A stretch of 64,000 bases of DNA from positions 1 to 64,000 of the forward strand of contig JASJDR010000001.1 in assembly GCA_030065615.1 (NCBI GenBank). The letters run 5' to 3'. Positions within the stretch are counted from its first letter, which is position 1; every line of letters begins with the position of its first letter. The stretch comes from Xenococcus sp. MO_188.B8 (GTDB taxonomy: Bacteria; Cyanobacteriota; Cyanobacteriia; Cyanobacteriales; Xenococcaceae). The position numbers and the translations under genes are program-made. The notes under the pieces were generated by a model. It was not told the DNA's origin. It was given only the letters and a program-made list of their open reading frames with translations, and did not search any database. Below, one piece after another: positions 8,348 to 17,937 of this stretch.

Positions 8348-10420
8348 TTAGTTACTTATTGTTCCAGTAAGAGGCGAACTTGCACTAGCATATTGTTTAA
8401 CAGGAATTCTCCCTGCAATATAGGCTAGCCTGCCCGCTACTGTTGCCAATCCCATTGCTTGTGCCATTGCTGAGGGATTTTTTGCTAATGCGATCGCGCT
8501 ATTAATCAGTAAGGCATCAGCTCCCATTTCCATTGCTTGGGCGGCTTCACTAGGAGTACCAATTCCGGCATCAACTACTACAGGAATCTGCGACTGTTCG
8601 ATAATAATCTCGATATTGGCAGTATTTCTAATGCCCTGTCCTGAACCAATGGGAGAACCTAAAGGCATAACTGTAGCGCAACCTACCTCTTCTAAACGTT
8701 TAGCCAGCAAAGGATCGGCATTGATATAAGGAAGTACGGCAAAGCCCTCTTTCACTAATTGTTCAGCTGCTTCGAGAGTACCAATCGGATCGGGCAGCAA
8801 ATATTTGGCATCAGGAATAACTTCGAGTTTGACAAAATTATTATCCTCCTGTCCTAAAAGTTTGGCCATTTCTCTTCCCAGACGGGCTACCCGAATAGCC
8901 TCCTCAGCAGTTTTGCATCCTGCGGTATTGGGTAGCATCCAGATTTTTTGCCAATCAATGGCTTCTGCTAAACCTTCATGTCCAGCTGCTTTGGTTTGTA
9001 CTCGGCGCACCGCTACAGTAACAATCTCACAACCACTGGCGACAATACTATGTTGCATTGTTTCAATATTGGGATATTTTCCTGTACCAGTCATTAAACG
9101 AGAATTAAAAGTCTTTCCAGCAATTATAAGAGGTTGATCTTCTGATGTGATTTGAGAATTAGCAGAGAGGATTGGTGAAGCAGCAAGCATAGGAGATTTT
9201 TCTTTAACTTCTAAGGATAAATTGATACCGTTGGCTTCGGAGTTTGCAGAATTATGATTGTGACTGTTAAGACCATTATGACCGTTATTGAAGCCATGAT
9301 TCACAGCAGTCAAAGTCTTACCTGATGATGGGCTCGAAAAACGTTGCCAACTAAAATGAGACAGCAAAGGATCAGATTTTTGTTCCAGAATCAAATCAGC
9401 CATCAGCGATGCCGTAACTGGGGCGAGTAGGATTCCGTTACGATAATGTCCTGTAGCTAAATACAAATTATCACAAGGACTAGTTCCGAGTATCGGCAAT
9501 TCATCAGGAGTTCCGGGGCGAAAACCCCACCAAAATTCTTCAATTGGCCAATTAGCGACGGCTGGATATAGTTTTGTGGCTTTATTTAATAAATTTTGGA
9601 TTCCTTGAGGAGTGTTATGGGGAGCCCAACCAACTTTTTCCACTGTGGCACCAAGAATTAATCGCCCATCTTGCCGCGGCACGAAATAGATATTATTGCC
9701 AAATAAAACCCTTTTTAAAGGATAGGGTTCCTGGGGTTGGTGGGGCATTCTCAAAGACATCATTTGCCCTTTTACTGGTTTGACAGGGATAGGTAACAAC
9801 TGACTTGTCCAAGATCCTGTCGCCAGCACATATTGCTCAGCGGTTAATAATCCCTGGCTGGTCATGATGTTGGTGACATTCCCTGCTCTTTGTTGAATTC
9901 CTTGGACTGTTACTCCTTCTTTGATTTCTACCTTTAAATTTTGAGCTGCTTGGATCAGCGATCGCATTAAACAACGGTTATCAACTTGTCCATCTTCGGG
10001 ATACCACCAACCACCAACCACATCTTGACTTAATCCTGACTGATAATACTCAATGGTCTCACGATCTAACCAAACCTGATTACTTTTCTCGTCATTGCTA
10101 TTTCGTGCTCTTTCGCCATCTTCATAGGAGGGAGCGAGAATACCGCAGGGCAAATAACCAGTAGCAATTCCAGTTAAATTTTCTAGTTTACTTGTCCATT
10201 CAGGATATAACCAGCGCGATCGCAGACAAAGATCCAACATCACAGGATCGGCAATTTCTTCTGCCATTGGTGCTAACATACCTGCTGCGGCACCAGATGC
10301 TGCCTGTTTAACATCACGGGATATTACTTTAACTGCTGCACCTCGTAATTTCAGCTCAATGGCGATCGCTAAACCAATAACCCCGCCACCAATAACAACA
10401 ATTTCCCGATTCTTATCCAT
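8348..10420 (-). CDS. thiOG: Bifunctional glycine oxidase ThiO / thiazole synthase ThiG
   Basis: A 690-residue fusion that makes two steps of thiamin thiazole synthesis in one chain. Residues 1 to about 365 are a FAD-dependent ThiO/DAO domain, with the dinucleotide-binding motif [16 protein letters not shown] and the C-terminal [16 protein letters not shown]; it oxidises glycine to dehydroglycine. A His/Asn-rich linker (about 370-425) leads to the ThiG domain (about 430-690), with [30 protein letters not shown] and [15 protein letters not shown]. The Schiff-base Lys is expected in VKLEV. This fusion is known in cyanobacteria. No TPP riboswitch is visible upstream, so control is unclear. It lies 125 bp downstream of fabH on the same strand. 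Confidence 0.95.
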   Translation of the reverse strand: MDKNREIVVIGGGVIGLAIAIELKLRGAAVKVISRDVKQAASGAAAGMLAPMAEEIADPVMLDLCLRSRWLYPEWTSKLENLTGIATGYLPCGILAPSYEDGERARNSNDEKSNQVWLDRETIEYYQSGLSQDVVGGWWYPEDGQVDNRCLMRSLIQAAQNLKVEIKEGVTVQGIQQRAGNVTNIMTSQGLLTAEQYVLATGSWTSQLLPIPVKPVKGQMMSLRMPHQPQEPYPLKRVLFGNNIYFVPRQDGRLILGATVEKVGWAPHNTPQGIQNLLNKATKLYPAVANWPIEEFWWGFRPGTPDELPILGTSPCDNLYLATGHYRNGILLAPVTASLMADLILEQKSDPLLSHFSWQRFSSPSSGKTLTAVNHGFNNGHNGLNSHNHNSANSEANGINLSLEVKEKSPMLAASPILSANSQITSEDQPLIIAGKTFNSRLMTGTGKYPNIETMQHSIVASGCEIVTVAVRRVQTKAAGHEGLAEAIDWQKIWMLPNTAGCKTAEEAIRVARLGREMAKLLGQEDNNFVKLEVIPDAKYLLPDPIGTLEAAEQLVKEGFAVLPYINADPLLAKRLEEVGCATVMPLGSPIGSGQGIRNTANIEIIIEQSQIPVVVDAGIGTPSEAAQAMEMGADALLINSAIALAKNPSAMAQAMGLATVAGRLAYIAGRIPVKQYASASSPLTGTISN

Positions 10421-10545
10421 TTTCCCAATCCAAGAGGAGATTCCTCAGCAACATCCAGGTTTGAATTATATCTTGGTTTGCATACTATTTTACAAGGAAT
10501 CACTTAGGAGATGATAACTAAAAAGAGGACTAGATGCTGTTAAAC

Positions 10546-11544
10546 TTATCCCCATTTAAAAATAGCTGCACTCCAGGTAAGACCTGCACCAAAACCTGCA
10601 GTCGCGATCGTATCTCCTGGTTTTACCTTGCCTTCTCTGAGGGCAGCATCTAAAGCCAGAGGAATTGAAGCCGCAGAAGTATTACCATATTCACCTATAT
10701 TACTCAAAATTTTCTCGGGCGATAACTTGAGACGTTTGGCTACAGCATCCAAAATTCTTTGATTCGCTTGATGCAAAAGTAACCAATCAATATCTTCTAT
10801 CACTAAACCAGCACGGTACATAGCTTTTTCGATCGCTTCAGGGACTTTGGCTACCGCAAAACGATATACTTCTCGTCCATTCATCATAATTGGTTGATAA
10901 GCGCCAGACTGAGCTGTAATTCCTGAGACTAAAGATTGGGATTGACTTTGATAGGGAAGATTGAGACAACCATTTTGACTACCATCACTACGCATTTCAA
11001 AAGCTAACAGGCGATCGCCAGTTTGGCTCGCTTGACAAACTATTGCCCCAGCACCATCACCAAATAGCACACAAGTAGTGCGATCTGACCAATCTACCCA
11101 ACGAGATACAACATCTGCCCCGATCACCACCACATTTTGATAAACTCCTGTGCGGATAAATTGACTAGCAGTAATCAAAGCAAAGACAAACCCTGAACAA
11201 GCCGCCGTGAGATCAAAGGCTGCTGCTCTAGTCGCACCTAATAAACTCTGTACTTTACTGGCACTACCAAATAAATCATCAGGAGTCGAAGTTGCCAGAA
11301 TAATCAAATCGATATCGATAGGAGATAAACCAGCATCAGCGATCGCCTTTTGGGCAGCATCAGCGGATAATTGACTGAGAGATTCCGTCTCATTAGCAAT
11401 GTGACGGATTTTCATCCCAGTTCGACTAGTAATCCATTCGTCAGAGGTTTCCACCATCCTAGACAAATTTTCGTTAGTTAATTTATTTTGAGGTGCAGCC
11501 GAACCGCAGCCAATAATCGCAATACCTGCGCCAATGTTATTCAA
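10546..11544 (-). CDS. fabH: Beta-ketoacyl-ACP synthase III
   Basis: FabH condenses acetyl-CoA with malonyl-ACP to start type II fatty acid synthesis. At 332 residues it has the normal length. The catalytic Cys lies in DLTAACSGFVFAL, the His in LLLHQANQRI and the Asn in SNIGEYGNTSAAS; the C-terminus GFGAGLTWSAAIFKW is also typical. The start MNNIGAGIAIIGCGS at 11544 gives the usual short lead into the first strand. plsX lies immediately upstream (gap 34 bp), the classical plsX-fabH pairing, so the two are almost certainly cotranscribed. Confidence 0.97.
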   Translation of the reverse strand: MNNIGAGIAIIGCGSAAPQNKLTNENLSRMVETSDEWITSRTGMKIRHIANETESLSQLSADAAQKAIADAGLSPIDIDLIILATSTPDDLFGSASKVQSLLGATRAAAFDLTAACSGFVFALITASQFIRTGVYQNVVVIGADVVSRWVDWSDRTTCVLFGDGAGAIVCQASQTGDRLLAFEMRSDGSQNGCLNLPYQSQSQSLVSGITAQSGAYQPIMMNGREVYRFAVAKVPEAIEKAMYRAGLVIEDIDWLLLHQANQRILDAVAKRLKLSPEKILSNIGEYGNTSAASIPLALDAALREGKVKPGDTIATAGFGAGLTWSAAIFKWG

Positions 11545-11578
11545 TGTTTAAATCTCCCTTGCTCCTTGGGGAAAAAGT

Positions 11579-12628
11579 TTATGAGTTTGCTGAGGCAATT
11601 TCTCTCGCCTGCTGCATATGTTCTTCGTTATAGGATCTAATTCGTTCTAATACTTGATGATCAACAGCTTCTTTAGCTAGTCGAATAGCATTAAAAATTG
11701 AGGGAGCTTGAGAACTTCCATGACTAATGATACAGATTCCTGATACTCCGAATAGTAATGCTCCACCATGTTCGGCATGATCAATTCTTTTCTTAATCCT
11801 GCTTAAATTTGGTTTTAACATCAAAGTTCCTGCTTTGCCGCGCCAACCTTTGGGAAGTTCTTCTTTCATGATGTTGAGCATCACTTCTCCGATAGCTTCG
11901 GCAAACTTGAGCAGCACGTTCCCTGCAAAACCATCACAGACGATGACATCAAATTCTCCTGAGAGGACATCTCGTCCTTCGGCATTCCCCTTAAAAGGAA
12001 TTTGGGAATTACTAGATAATAATTTATAGGTTTCCACAGCTAGTTCATTGCCCTTTCCTGGTTCTTCCCCAATGTTAAGTAATCCTACCTGAGGTTCGGC
12101 TACTCCCAGAACATACTTACTATAGATTGTTCCCATGACCGCAAACTGTTCAAGATACTTAGGACGACTATCCATATTCGCCCCAACATCGAGAATAATC
12201 ACCGATTTTCCTGGTATCAGAGTTGGAAACACAGCACCAATCGCTGGACGATCAATCCCTTTTAACCTACCCAAGCGAAGTAATGCTGACGACATTGCTG
12301 CTCCAGAATTTCCGGCAGAAACTACCGCCTGAGCTTTTCGCTCTTTGACGAGTTTCATCGCTACATTAATCGAAGCATTTGGTTTGCGACGAATGCTAGT
12401 AGCCTTGTCATCCATAGTGACAACGCCATCGGCGGGAACAATTTCTACTCTGGTTGGATCTAAACCACCATGATGGTTAAGACAAGAGCGAATTTGTTCT
12501 GGACATCCGACTAAAAGTATCTTGACATCTAACTCGGCAGCAGCTCGGATTGCTCCGACTACGATTTCGTCGGGGGCATAATCGCCACCCATAGCATCTA
12601 CTGCAATTGTTGCGCGCTGTAATCCCAT
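11579..12628 (-). CDS. plsX: Phosphate acyltransferase PlsX
   Basis: PlsX converts acyl-ACP to acyl-phosphate for the first acylation in phospholipid synthesis, as a peripheral membrane enzyme. The 349-residue chain begins with the hallmark IAVDAMGGDYAPDEIVVGA and has VVSAGNSGAAM, DVGANMDSRPKYL and HAEHGGALLFGV. Length and motif order are complete. The ATG at 12628 (MGLQRATIAVD) is the only sensible start. It is the first gene of the plsX-fabH pair; the 311-bp gap upstream separates it from the divergent carboxypeptidase gene. Confidence 0.97.
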   Translation of the reverse strand: MGLQRATIAVDAMGGDYAPDEIVVGAIRAAAELDVKILLVGCPEQIRSCLNHHGGLDPTRVEIVPADGVVTMDDKATSIRRKPNASINVAMKLVKERKAQAVVSAGNSGAAMSSALLRLGRLKGIDRPAIGAVFPTLIPGKSVIILDVGANMDSRPKYLEQFAVMGTIYSKYVLGVAEPQVGLLNIGEEPGKGNELAVETYKLLSSNSQIPFKGNAEGRDVLSGEFDVIVCDGFAGNVLLKFAEAIGEVMLNIMKEELPKGWRGKAGTLMLKPNLSRIKKRIDHAEHGGALLFGVSGICIISHGSSQAPSIFNAIRLAKEAVDHQVLERIRSYNEEHMQQAREIASANS

Positions 12629-12939
12629 TGAGAAAAATTATATAATCCTTAACGAATTTTAACAGTTTGAGGAAGAATTATGAATTATGAATTATAAATT
12701 GTAAATTTAATATCTATAAGCACCGATAATTCAGCCCCTTTTCACCTCAATAAATAAGGTTATAAATGATCTTGGTATCACTAGCCATTTTAATAGAAGG
12801 ACAGACTTATGGATTCAACTATTCACTTATAGGTCTAGATTGGGGGCTCGGAAACCAAGGAAAACAAGGAAAATAGAGTAGTTACCTATTACCTATTCCC
12901 ATTTGCTACTAATTAATTTACTTTATACAACTAATCACT
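12629..12939. other. Divergent intergenic region plsX / carboxypeptidase
   Basis: AT-rich, with imperfect direct repeats of GAATTATGAATTAT near 12681-12705 (a similar run recurs at 16931-16945) and TTACCTATTACCTATT near 12885. Promoters for both flanking genes must lie here, but no -10/-35 pair stands out. Confidence 0.4.
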
Positions 12940-14229
12940 ATGTTAGATGTAATTGGTTCAAGCCTATTTAGTTTACTCTGGAAAATGCTTGGTTCTACCC
13001 CCGAAAAAATAGAACCCTTAGAGTTGGGAGCTTGGCAAGATGCCGTTATTTTTAATTTGCCCACAACTGAAGCCGATCCGATGCTAGAGAAAATTGTTCA
13101 AGATTATCTCCAGACTCTCAAACAAGAGGGTTTAGATAGCGATCGCCAAGGAGTGTGGCTTCAGTCTGATTGGCAAAAATTAGTGAGTCATCAGGGAACC
13201 GATCCCCTCTCAGCTGCTTCTTTGACCAAAATTGCGACAACCCTAGCTGCTTTGGGGAAATGGGGTGCCGACCACCAATTTGTCACCAAAATTTTTTACA
13301 CAGGAGAAATTAACGAGGGAATCCTTGAGGGAGATTTAATTGTCTTTGGAGAGGGCGATCCTTTTTTTGTTTGGGAAGAAGCGTTCACATTAGGTAATGC
13401 CCTCAATCAATTGGGTTTGCGTCAAGTTAAAGGTAATTTGCTGATTAACCATCAGTTTTACATGAATTATGAATCCGATTCTCTGAAGGCGGGGAAACTT
13501 TTGAAACAGGCTTTAGATCCTAAACTCTGGTCATCGCCGGTCAAAGAATTATTTAAAAGTCTGCCGATAACTACTCCTCGTCCCCAACTAGTTATTACAG
13601 GAGAAGTCAAACTGCCAAAGTATGCTCCGACAAAATCCCAATTACTACTGATTCATAATTCCCTAACTCTCAGCGATATTCTCAAGCAGATGAATATCTA
13701 TAGTAATAATAAAATGTCGCAAATGCTTACTGATGAGATTGGCGGAGCTAAAGAAGTAGCTCGTTATGCAGCGACCGTTACAGGAATTGCTCCTGCAGAA
13801 ATTCAATTAATTAATGGTTCTGGGTTAGGGGTCGAAAATCGAGTTTCCCCCAGAGCAGCTAGCCAGATGCTAATCGCGATTAATAATTTACTCAAACCCC
13901 ATAAACTTGATGTTATGGATTTATTTCCCGTTGCGGGAAGAGATAATGTTGGCACAGTAGAAGATCGCGCTATTCCTGCTGGTACTGCAGTGAAAACGGG
14001 AACTCTTAATCAAGTCAGTGCTTTAGCTGGCGTGATTCGGCTCGATCAAGAACGTCGTATTTGGTTTTCTCTGATTAATTATGGATGGCAAATTGAATAT
14101 TTTAGGAAACAACAAGATCTTTTTCTGCAAAGTTTAGCCGAACATTGGCAATTGGCTCCTCAAGATTTTTATGCTCAGGAAAATACAGAAATTTATCTCG
14201 GAGATCCTGAGCGCAATTTACTGCCATAA
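12940..14229 (+). CDS. D-alanyl-D-alanine carboxypeptidase, PBP4/DacB type (peptidase S13)
   Basis: A class C low-molecular-mass penicillin-binding protein that trims or cleaves peptidoglycan peptides. All three active-site motifs are present in order: SLTK (SxxK) at about residue 92, SNN (SxN) in IYSNNKMSQM at about 258, and KTGT in TAVKTGTLNQVSALAG at about 350. At 429 residues it is close to the family size, with the inserted domain between SxxK and SxN. The N-terminus is only mildly hydrophobic (MLDVIGSSLFSLLWKML), so export would rely on an atypical signal or anchor. Transcribed alone; the terminator-like hairpin at 14264-14291 lies just downstream. Confidence 0.92.
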   Translation: MLDVIGSSLFSLLWKMLGSTPEKIEPLELGAWQDAVIFNLPTTEADPMLEKIVQDYLQTLKQEGLDSDRQGVWLQSDWQKLVSHQGTDPLSAASLTKIATTLAALGKWGADHQFVTKIFYTGEINEGILEGDLIVFGEGDPFFVWEEAFTLGNALNQLGLRQVKGNLLINHQFYMNYESDSLKAGKLLKQALDPKLWSSPVKELFKSLPITTPRPQLVITGEVKLPKYAPTKSQLLLIHNSLTLSDILKQMNIYSNNKMSQMLTDEIGGAKEVARYAATVTGIAPAEIQLINGSGLGVENRVSPRAASQMLIAINNLLKPHKLDVMDLFPVAGRDNVGTVEDRAIPAGTAVKTGTLNQVSALAGVIRLDQERRIWFSLINYGWQIEYFRKQQDLFLQSLAEHWQLAPQDFYAQENTEIYLGDPERNLLP

Positions 14230-14255
14230 AATTAGACCTCTGTCTTCGTTTGAGC

Positions 14256-14291
14256 AAAAAAAAGTGAAAGGTCAAAATTCTGACCTTTCAC
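14256..14291 (-). terminator. Rho-independent terminator of the small minus-strand gene
   Basis: GTGAAAGGTCA (14264-14274) pairs perfectly with TGACCTTTCAC (14281-14291) around a six-base loop. On the minus strand the hairpin is followed by eight U residues (A-run 14256-14263), so it ends transcription from the small ORF at 14355-14507. In the plus direction it may also end the carboxypeptidase transcript, but the U-run is poorer there. Confidence 0.85.
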
Positions 14292-14354
14292 TAAATTTTA
14301 ATTGGTAATAACGACTCTAGAAGAGCCATTATTTTGAAAAGTTTGATGCTTTTT

Positions 14355-14507
14355 TTACCAGTCCGCGCTAGAACTAGAATTATAAACTTCGCCTTCAAAA
14401 GGTTGAATGCCAATTTCAGGATATTCGTCATGAGTAGGACCAAAAAGACTAAGAAATCCTTCAGCTAGATAATTAACCATATCCTGTAAAGCCTTGATAA
14501 TTTTCAT
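14355..14507 (-). CDS. Small conserved-looking acidic protein, 50 residues
   Basis: A short frame from ATG at 14507 to TAA at 14355 encodes a 50-residue protein: an amphipathic helix (MKIIKALQDMVNYLAEGF), then LFGPTHDEYPEIGIQPFEGE and a Ser-rich tail ending ADW. A GGAGTGA ribosome-binding site lies 6 bp before the ATG, and a strong terminator lies about 65 bp after the stop, so this is a real monocistronic gene and not noise. I recall similar short cyanobacterial proteins with the PEIGxQPFEG core but no function. Regulatory small-protein roles are possible but not shown. Confidence 0.75.
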   Translation of the reverse strand: MKIIKALQDMVNYLAEGFLSLFGPTHDEYPEIGIQPFEGEVYNSSSSADW

Positions 14508-14902
14508 AAGAATTCACTCCGAGTTTGTTGCTAATGAGTAAATAGACCTAAATATTCGGTTCTCTATATTTTTATTATGGGATCAAACGGGATCAAAAGA
14601 TGAGCGATTAGTTATTATTGCAAAGAATATTTATCTTTATTCGCTATAAATTATATTTTAATTTTCAAAAAATAAAGTTTTCCTAATTAAAGTAAAGAAA
14701 AAAAGCTAATAGCTGACGGTTTGCTCTTGTGATCCCGCTTGACGTAACGGGATAAATATAGCTATTCTTGAATTAGTGAGATACATAAAGCTCTACTTTG
14801 GGGAACGGGGAATAGGGAACAGGGAACAGGGAACAGGGAACAGTGAAGTGTATCTCATTAATCTGAGAAACGCTATAAGAGCTAATAGCTTTAAAATACT
14901 TG
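14508..14902. other. Intergenic region with heptamer repeats
   Basis: AT-rich upstream region of the small gene, then the GGGAACA tandem heptamer tract (14801-14843). The open frame 14776-14958 is built largely from the heptamer and is not a gene. Confidence 0.5.
14801..14843. repeat. Short tandem heptamer repeat (GGGAACA)n
   Basis: About four perfect and two imperfect copies of GGGAACA in a row. This is the class of short tandemly repeated heptanucleotides common between cyanobacterial genes. Copy number is likely variable by slippage. Two copies of the complementary unit (GTTCCCT) occur near 280-295. Confidence 0.85.
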
Positions 14903-16279
14903 CTAAGGTGTCGGTACTATATATTGAGATTCAATTGGTGATACTTTTCCAGATTTGACTAAAGTTTGATAGATCATTGCTGCTACTTCTGCACGGGTAG
15001 CTGGTTCATTGGGTTTAAGAGCTGTCAAAGCAAAACCAGGACGATTAATCACTAAACCTGCTTCTGTAGCTGCGGCAACTTTATCTAATGACCAGTTAGG
15101 TAAATCTTGGCGATCGCTAAAATTTTGTAAGATAGCATCAGAATTATTGCTCGGCTCAAGTTTTAACCCTGTTGCTAAAGCCACAAACACTTGATAACGA
15201 GGAATATCGTGTTCTGGACTGAAATTTTCATCCGAATAGCCCTTCATAAATCCTATGGCCACTGCTTTATTGATATCTTCAACTACCTCATTTTCATCAG
15301 GAGGAACATCTTTAAATTGTTTAGTAGCCGCGATCGCAGGACTATCTTTAAAAGCATGACTAATCAACCCAGCCATTCCTGCTCTAGTAATTGGGGTATC
15401 GGGGTCAAAAGTTTCAGTATCAGGTATTAGTTTTTCTGCTGCTAATTTTGAAATGAAAGGATATGCCCAATACTGCTCAGGTACATCAGAGAAGATAATC
15501 TCTGGAGTATCGACTTTTGGCTCAGTGGTTACTACTTCTGGTTCGGATTCTGGTGTAGTGGTTGCTGCTTCTGGCTCGGATTCTGGTGTAGTGGTTACTG
15601 CTTCTGGTTCAGATTCTGGTGTAGTGGTTGCTGCTTCTGATTCGGGTTCTGGTGTAGCGGTTACTGCTTCTGGTTCAGATTCTGGTGTAGTGGTTGCTGC
15701 TTCTGATTCGGGCTCTGGTGTAGCGGTTACTGCTTCTGGCTCTGGTGTAGCAGCAGCTTTTGGTGGCTCTGGGATAGCAGCCTCTGGAGCCGGTTGTGGG
15801 GCCGCTATCCTAGATACTGGGGGAATTGCAGCAGGAACGGGCCAAGAAGGAAAAGATTTACTTTTTTGATCAAAATTATCTTGAGGAATGGAATCAATAT
15901 AACTACTATCTGAAGTAGGAACTTTTTCTGATTGAGCATCATCAGAAGATTTTGTAATGTTGAAGTCATCAAAATTTTCTTTACTGGGAAAACGCTGTGA
16001 ATCCAAATCTAGATCTGCTTTAATTTCTGTTTCTCTATTTTGGCGAGAAGAAGATAAAAAGCTGCTTTGGGATGGAGGGGCAGAATCCCTTTTTGTACCA
16101 CCGAAAGACCAAAAGAGAATAGCTCCAATAGTCCCAAAAGCAACGATTACCGCAATCCATTCTTCCATAACTTCTTCGCTTGCTCGTCTACGTACTTGCC
16201 GACGTATGCGCTGAAGTTCTTCTTGAGAAATACCAGAAGGTGGCGAAGGTTGGGGATTTTGGGGAGATGAATTAGTCAT
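14903..16279 (-). CDS. Membrane-anchored SLH-domain protein with Pro/Glu/Thr repeats
   Basis: A 458-residue envelope protein. Residues 1-40 are cytoplasmic and basic (RIRRQVRRRASEEVMEEW), residues about 42-62 form one membrane helix (IAVIVAFGTIGAILFWSFGG), and residues about 150-265 are low complexity, built of 11-residue units such as EAVTATPEPES and EAATTTPESEP. The C-terminal third carries S-layer homology segments (FSDVPEQYWAYPFISKLA, FKDVPPDENEVVEDINKA, FSDRQDLPNWSLDKVAAA). SLH domains bind secondary cell-wall polymers or peptidoglycan; here they would be held outside the plasma membrane by the single helix. The repeats are encoded by 33-bp DNA tandem units and so are prone to length change. 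Confidence 0.88.
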   Translation of the reverse strand: MTNSSPQNPQPSPPSGISQEELQRIRRQVRRRASEEVMEEWIAVIVAFGTIGAILFWSFGGTKRDSAPPSQSSFLSSSRQNRETEIKADLDLDSQRFPSKENFDDFNITKSSDDAQSEKVPTSDSSYIDSIPQDNFDQKSKSFPSWPVPAAIPPVSRIAAPQPAPEAAIPEPPKAAATPEPEAVTATPEPESEAATTTPESEPEAVTATPEPESEAATTTPESEPEAVTTTPESEPEAATTTPESEPEVVTTEPKVDTPEIIFSDVPEQYWAYPFISKLAAEKLIPDTETFDPDTPITRAGMAGLISHAFKDSPAIAATKQFKDVPPDENEVVEDINKAVAIGFMKGYSDENFSPEHDIPRYQVFVALATGLKLEPSNNSDAILQNFSDRQDLPNWSLDKVAAATEAGLVINRPGFALTALKPNEPATRAEVAAMIYQTLVKSGKVSPIESQYIVPTP

Positions 16280-16400
16280 ATCGAGCCTAGTAGCTAGAAA
16301 TTAAATGTATACATTTATTTATTGTTTCTCCAAAATTAAAACATACAGAAATTGAAACCGTCTAATATCATTTCAGTTTTTAAGTAAGACAGATTTTGTC

Positions 16401-16426
16401 TAGGGACGAACAGCTGTTCGCCCCTA
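16401..16426. repeat. 26-bp palindrome, dispersed repeat copy B
   Basis: TAGGGACGAACAG followed by CTGTTCGCCCCTA; one arm mismatch compared with a perfect palindrome. The central bases differ from copy A at 8191-8216, yet the outer arms match, as does the ATTATGATT that follows. Covarying centres with conserved arms suggest that the hairpin, not the exact sequence, is maintained. Confidence 0.8.
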
Positions 16427-16495
16427 GAAGATTATGATTTGTCTCAGATATTTTCCAAATTGATATATTGATATTTAGCTAATCGCAAAGTGATT

Positions 16496-16888
16496 TTAAG
16501 GAACGATTAAAACAGGACAAGGAGCTAAATCGATCGCTCGATGAGCTACACTTTGAGTGGTATCATCCCTTGGTAAACCTAAGCCTTTGGTTCCCATAAT
16601 CATCAGATCAGCGTTAATTTCATCGGCGACATCACAAATAGTGAAAGAGGGAATTCCTGTTTTTTCTAACGTCTCTACAGAAATGTCTTGTTGAGCAAAT
16701 AGTGCTTTTGCTCCTTGAAGTAATTTTGCTACTTCTGACTCAGAACCCATTGCTCCTGGAGCTTCTGGATCTACTACCGATAATAGGACTAAACGACTAT
16801 CGTATGTTTTTACTATATTAATTACGATATCGGCTGCTTCGCGAGTTTCTCGACTACCATCAATAGGAAATAATACTGTTTTGAACAT
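16496..16888 (-). CDS. Universal stress protein (UspA family)
   Basis: A single Usp domain of about 130 residues. The start MFKTVLFPIDGSRETREAAD at 16888 matches the family's first strand; an ATG four codons upstream (16900) is also possible. The ATP-binding signature is GTKGLGLPRDDTTQSVAHRAIDLAPCPVLIV at the C-terminus, with the G-2x-G-9x-G(S/T) pattern only approximately kept. Usp proteins are cytosolic dimers linked to stress survival; the specific signal is unknown. Monocistronic and divergent from gloB. Confidence 0.92.
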   Translation of the reverse strand: MFKTVLFPIDGSRETREAADIVINIVKTYDSRLVLLSVVDPEAPGAMGSESEVAKLLQGAKALFAQQDISVETLEKTGIPSFTICDVADEINADLMIMGTKGLGLPRDDTTQSVAHRAIDLAPCPVLIVP

Positions 16889-17122
16889 CTTGACTCTCAC
16901 CGTTGGAGTTAAATCTTTCTTAAAGCGATGAATTATGAATTATGAATAAAGGATTCATGTCTGCTCATGACGGAGGAATCGTGTTGGGAGAACTACAAGC
17001 CTCACAACAATCCAGACTTCATCGTTCATAATTTACCGTTCTGATTTTGTTTGACTGTAATCTAAGAATACAGAAATACCGATAATAAATAATTGAAGAA
17101 ATAATAAATCATCAAATGTGTC

Positions 17123-17896
17123 ATGCAAATTGAAAGAATTCCCGTTTTGTCAGATAATTATGTATTCTTGCTCTATGACCCCAAACAAAAAATAGCAGCA
17201 GTGGTTGATCCTGCTGTAGCTGAGCCAGTATTAAAGAGGATACAAGCTCTAAGTTTGGATTTAATAGCTATTTTTAATACTCATCATCATGCTGATCATG
17301 TAGGAGGAAATCGTAAGTTGCGGCAGCGTTTTCCCGAGCTTCTTATCTATGGAGGAGTCGAGGATAAAGGAAGAATTCCTGGACAACAAATATTTTTACA
17401 AGAAGGTGATACGGTAGAGTTTGCTGGCCGAAAAGGTCAAATTTTCTTTGTGCCAGGCCATACTCGCGCTCATATTGCTTATTATTTTCCTCCTGTAACA
17501 GCAGAGGAGACGGGGGAATTATTTTGTGGGGATACTCTTTTTGCCGGGGGATGTGGCAGATTATTTGAAGGCACTCCTAGCCAAATGGTTAATTCTTTGG
17601 GCAAAATTAGAGCTTTGCCCGATAATACCCGTATTTGGTGTGCCCACGAATATACTTTAAAAAATTTGAAATTTGCTTTGACAGTGGAAGAAGACAATAA
17701 TGCTTTACAAGCGAGATATCAGTCGGTAAAATATGATCGCGATCGCGGAATAGCTACAGTTCCTTCTATGTTAGGAGTTGAGAAACAAACTAATCCTTTT
17801 TTGCGTTGGGATGCTCCTGCTTTACAAGCTTTTACTAATGACAAAAATCCGGCAAAAGTATTTGGTAAGTTACGAGGAATGAAAGACCTTTTTTAA
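17123..17896 (+). CDS. gloB: Hydroxyacylglutathione hydrolase (glyoxalase II)
   Basis: A 257-residue metallo-beta-lactamase-fold hydrolase that cleaves S-lactoylglutathione to lactate and glutathione in methylglyoxal detoxification. The dinuclear metal motif THHHADHVGG is at residues 53-62; the further ligands are in VPGHTRAHIAYYF, FCGDTLFAGGCGRLFEGT and CAHEYTLKNLKFA. The C-terminal glutathione-binding segment ends with NPFLRWD. Length and motif order match GloB exactly. The start at 17123 gives MQIERIPVLSDNYVFLL. It lies 41 bp upstream of lnt on the same strand, probably cotranscribed. Confidence 0.95.
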   Translation: MQIERIPVLSDNYVFLLYDPKQKIAAVVDPAVAEPVLKRIQALSLDLIAIFNTHHHADHVGGNRKLRQRFPELLIYGGVEDKGRIPGQQIFLQEGDTVEFAGRKGQIFFVPGHTRAHIAYYFPPVTAEETGELFCGDTLFAGGCGRLFEGTPSQMVNSLGKIRALPDNTRIWCAHEYTLKNLKFALTVEEDNNALQARYQSVKYDRDRGIATVPSMLGVEKQTNPFLRWDAPALQAFTNDKNPAKVFGKLRGMKDLF

Positions 17897-17937
17897 TTAA
17901 CAGTGAATAATTAATAATTGCAGTTTATTTCTCTTAA

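Noticed and set aside
8805-9783. Plus-strand frames of 110 and 69 codons
   Set aside because: They are antisense to the thiOG gene and have the composition expected of mirror frames.
10421-10545. TPP riboswitch upstream of thiOG
   Set aside because: I looked for the CTGAGA and ACCTGA conserved blocks on the minus strand and found neither.
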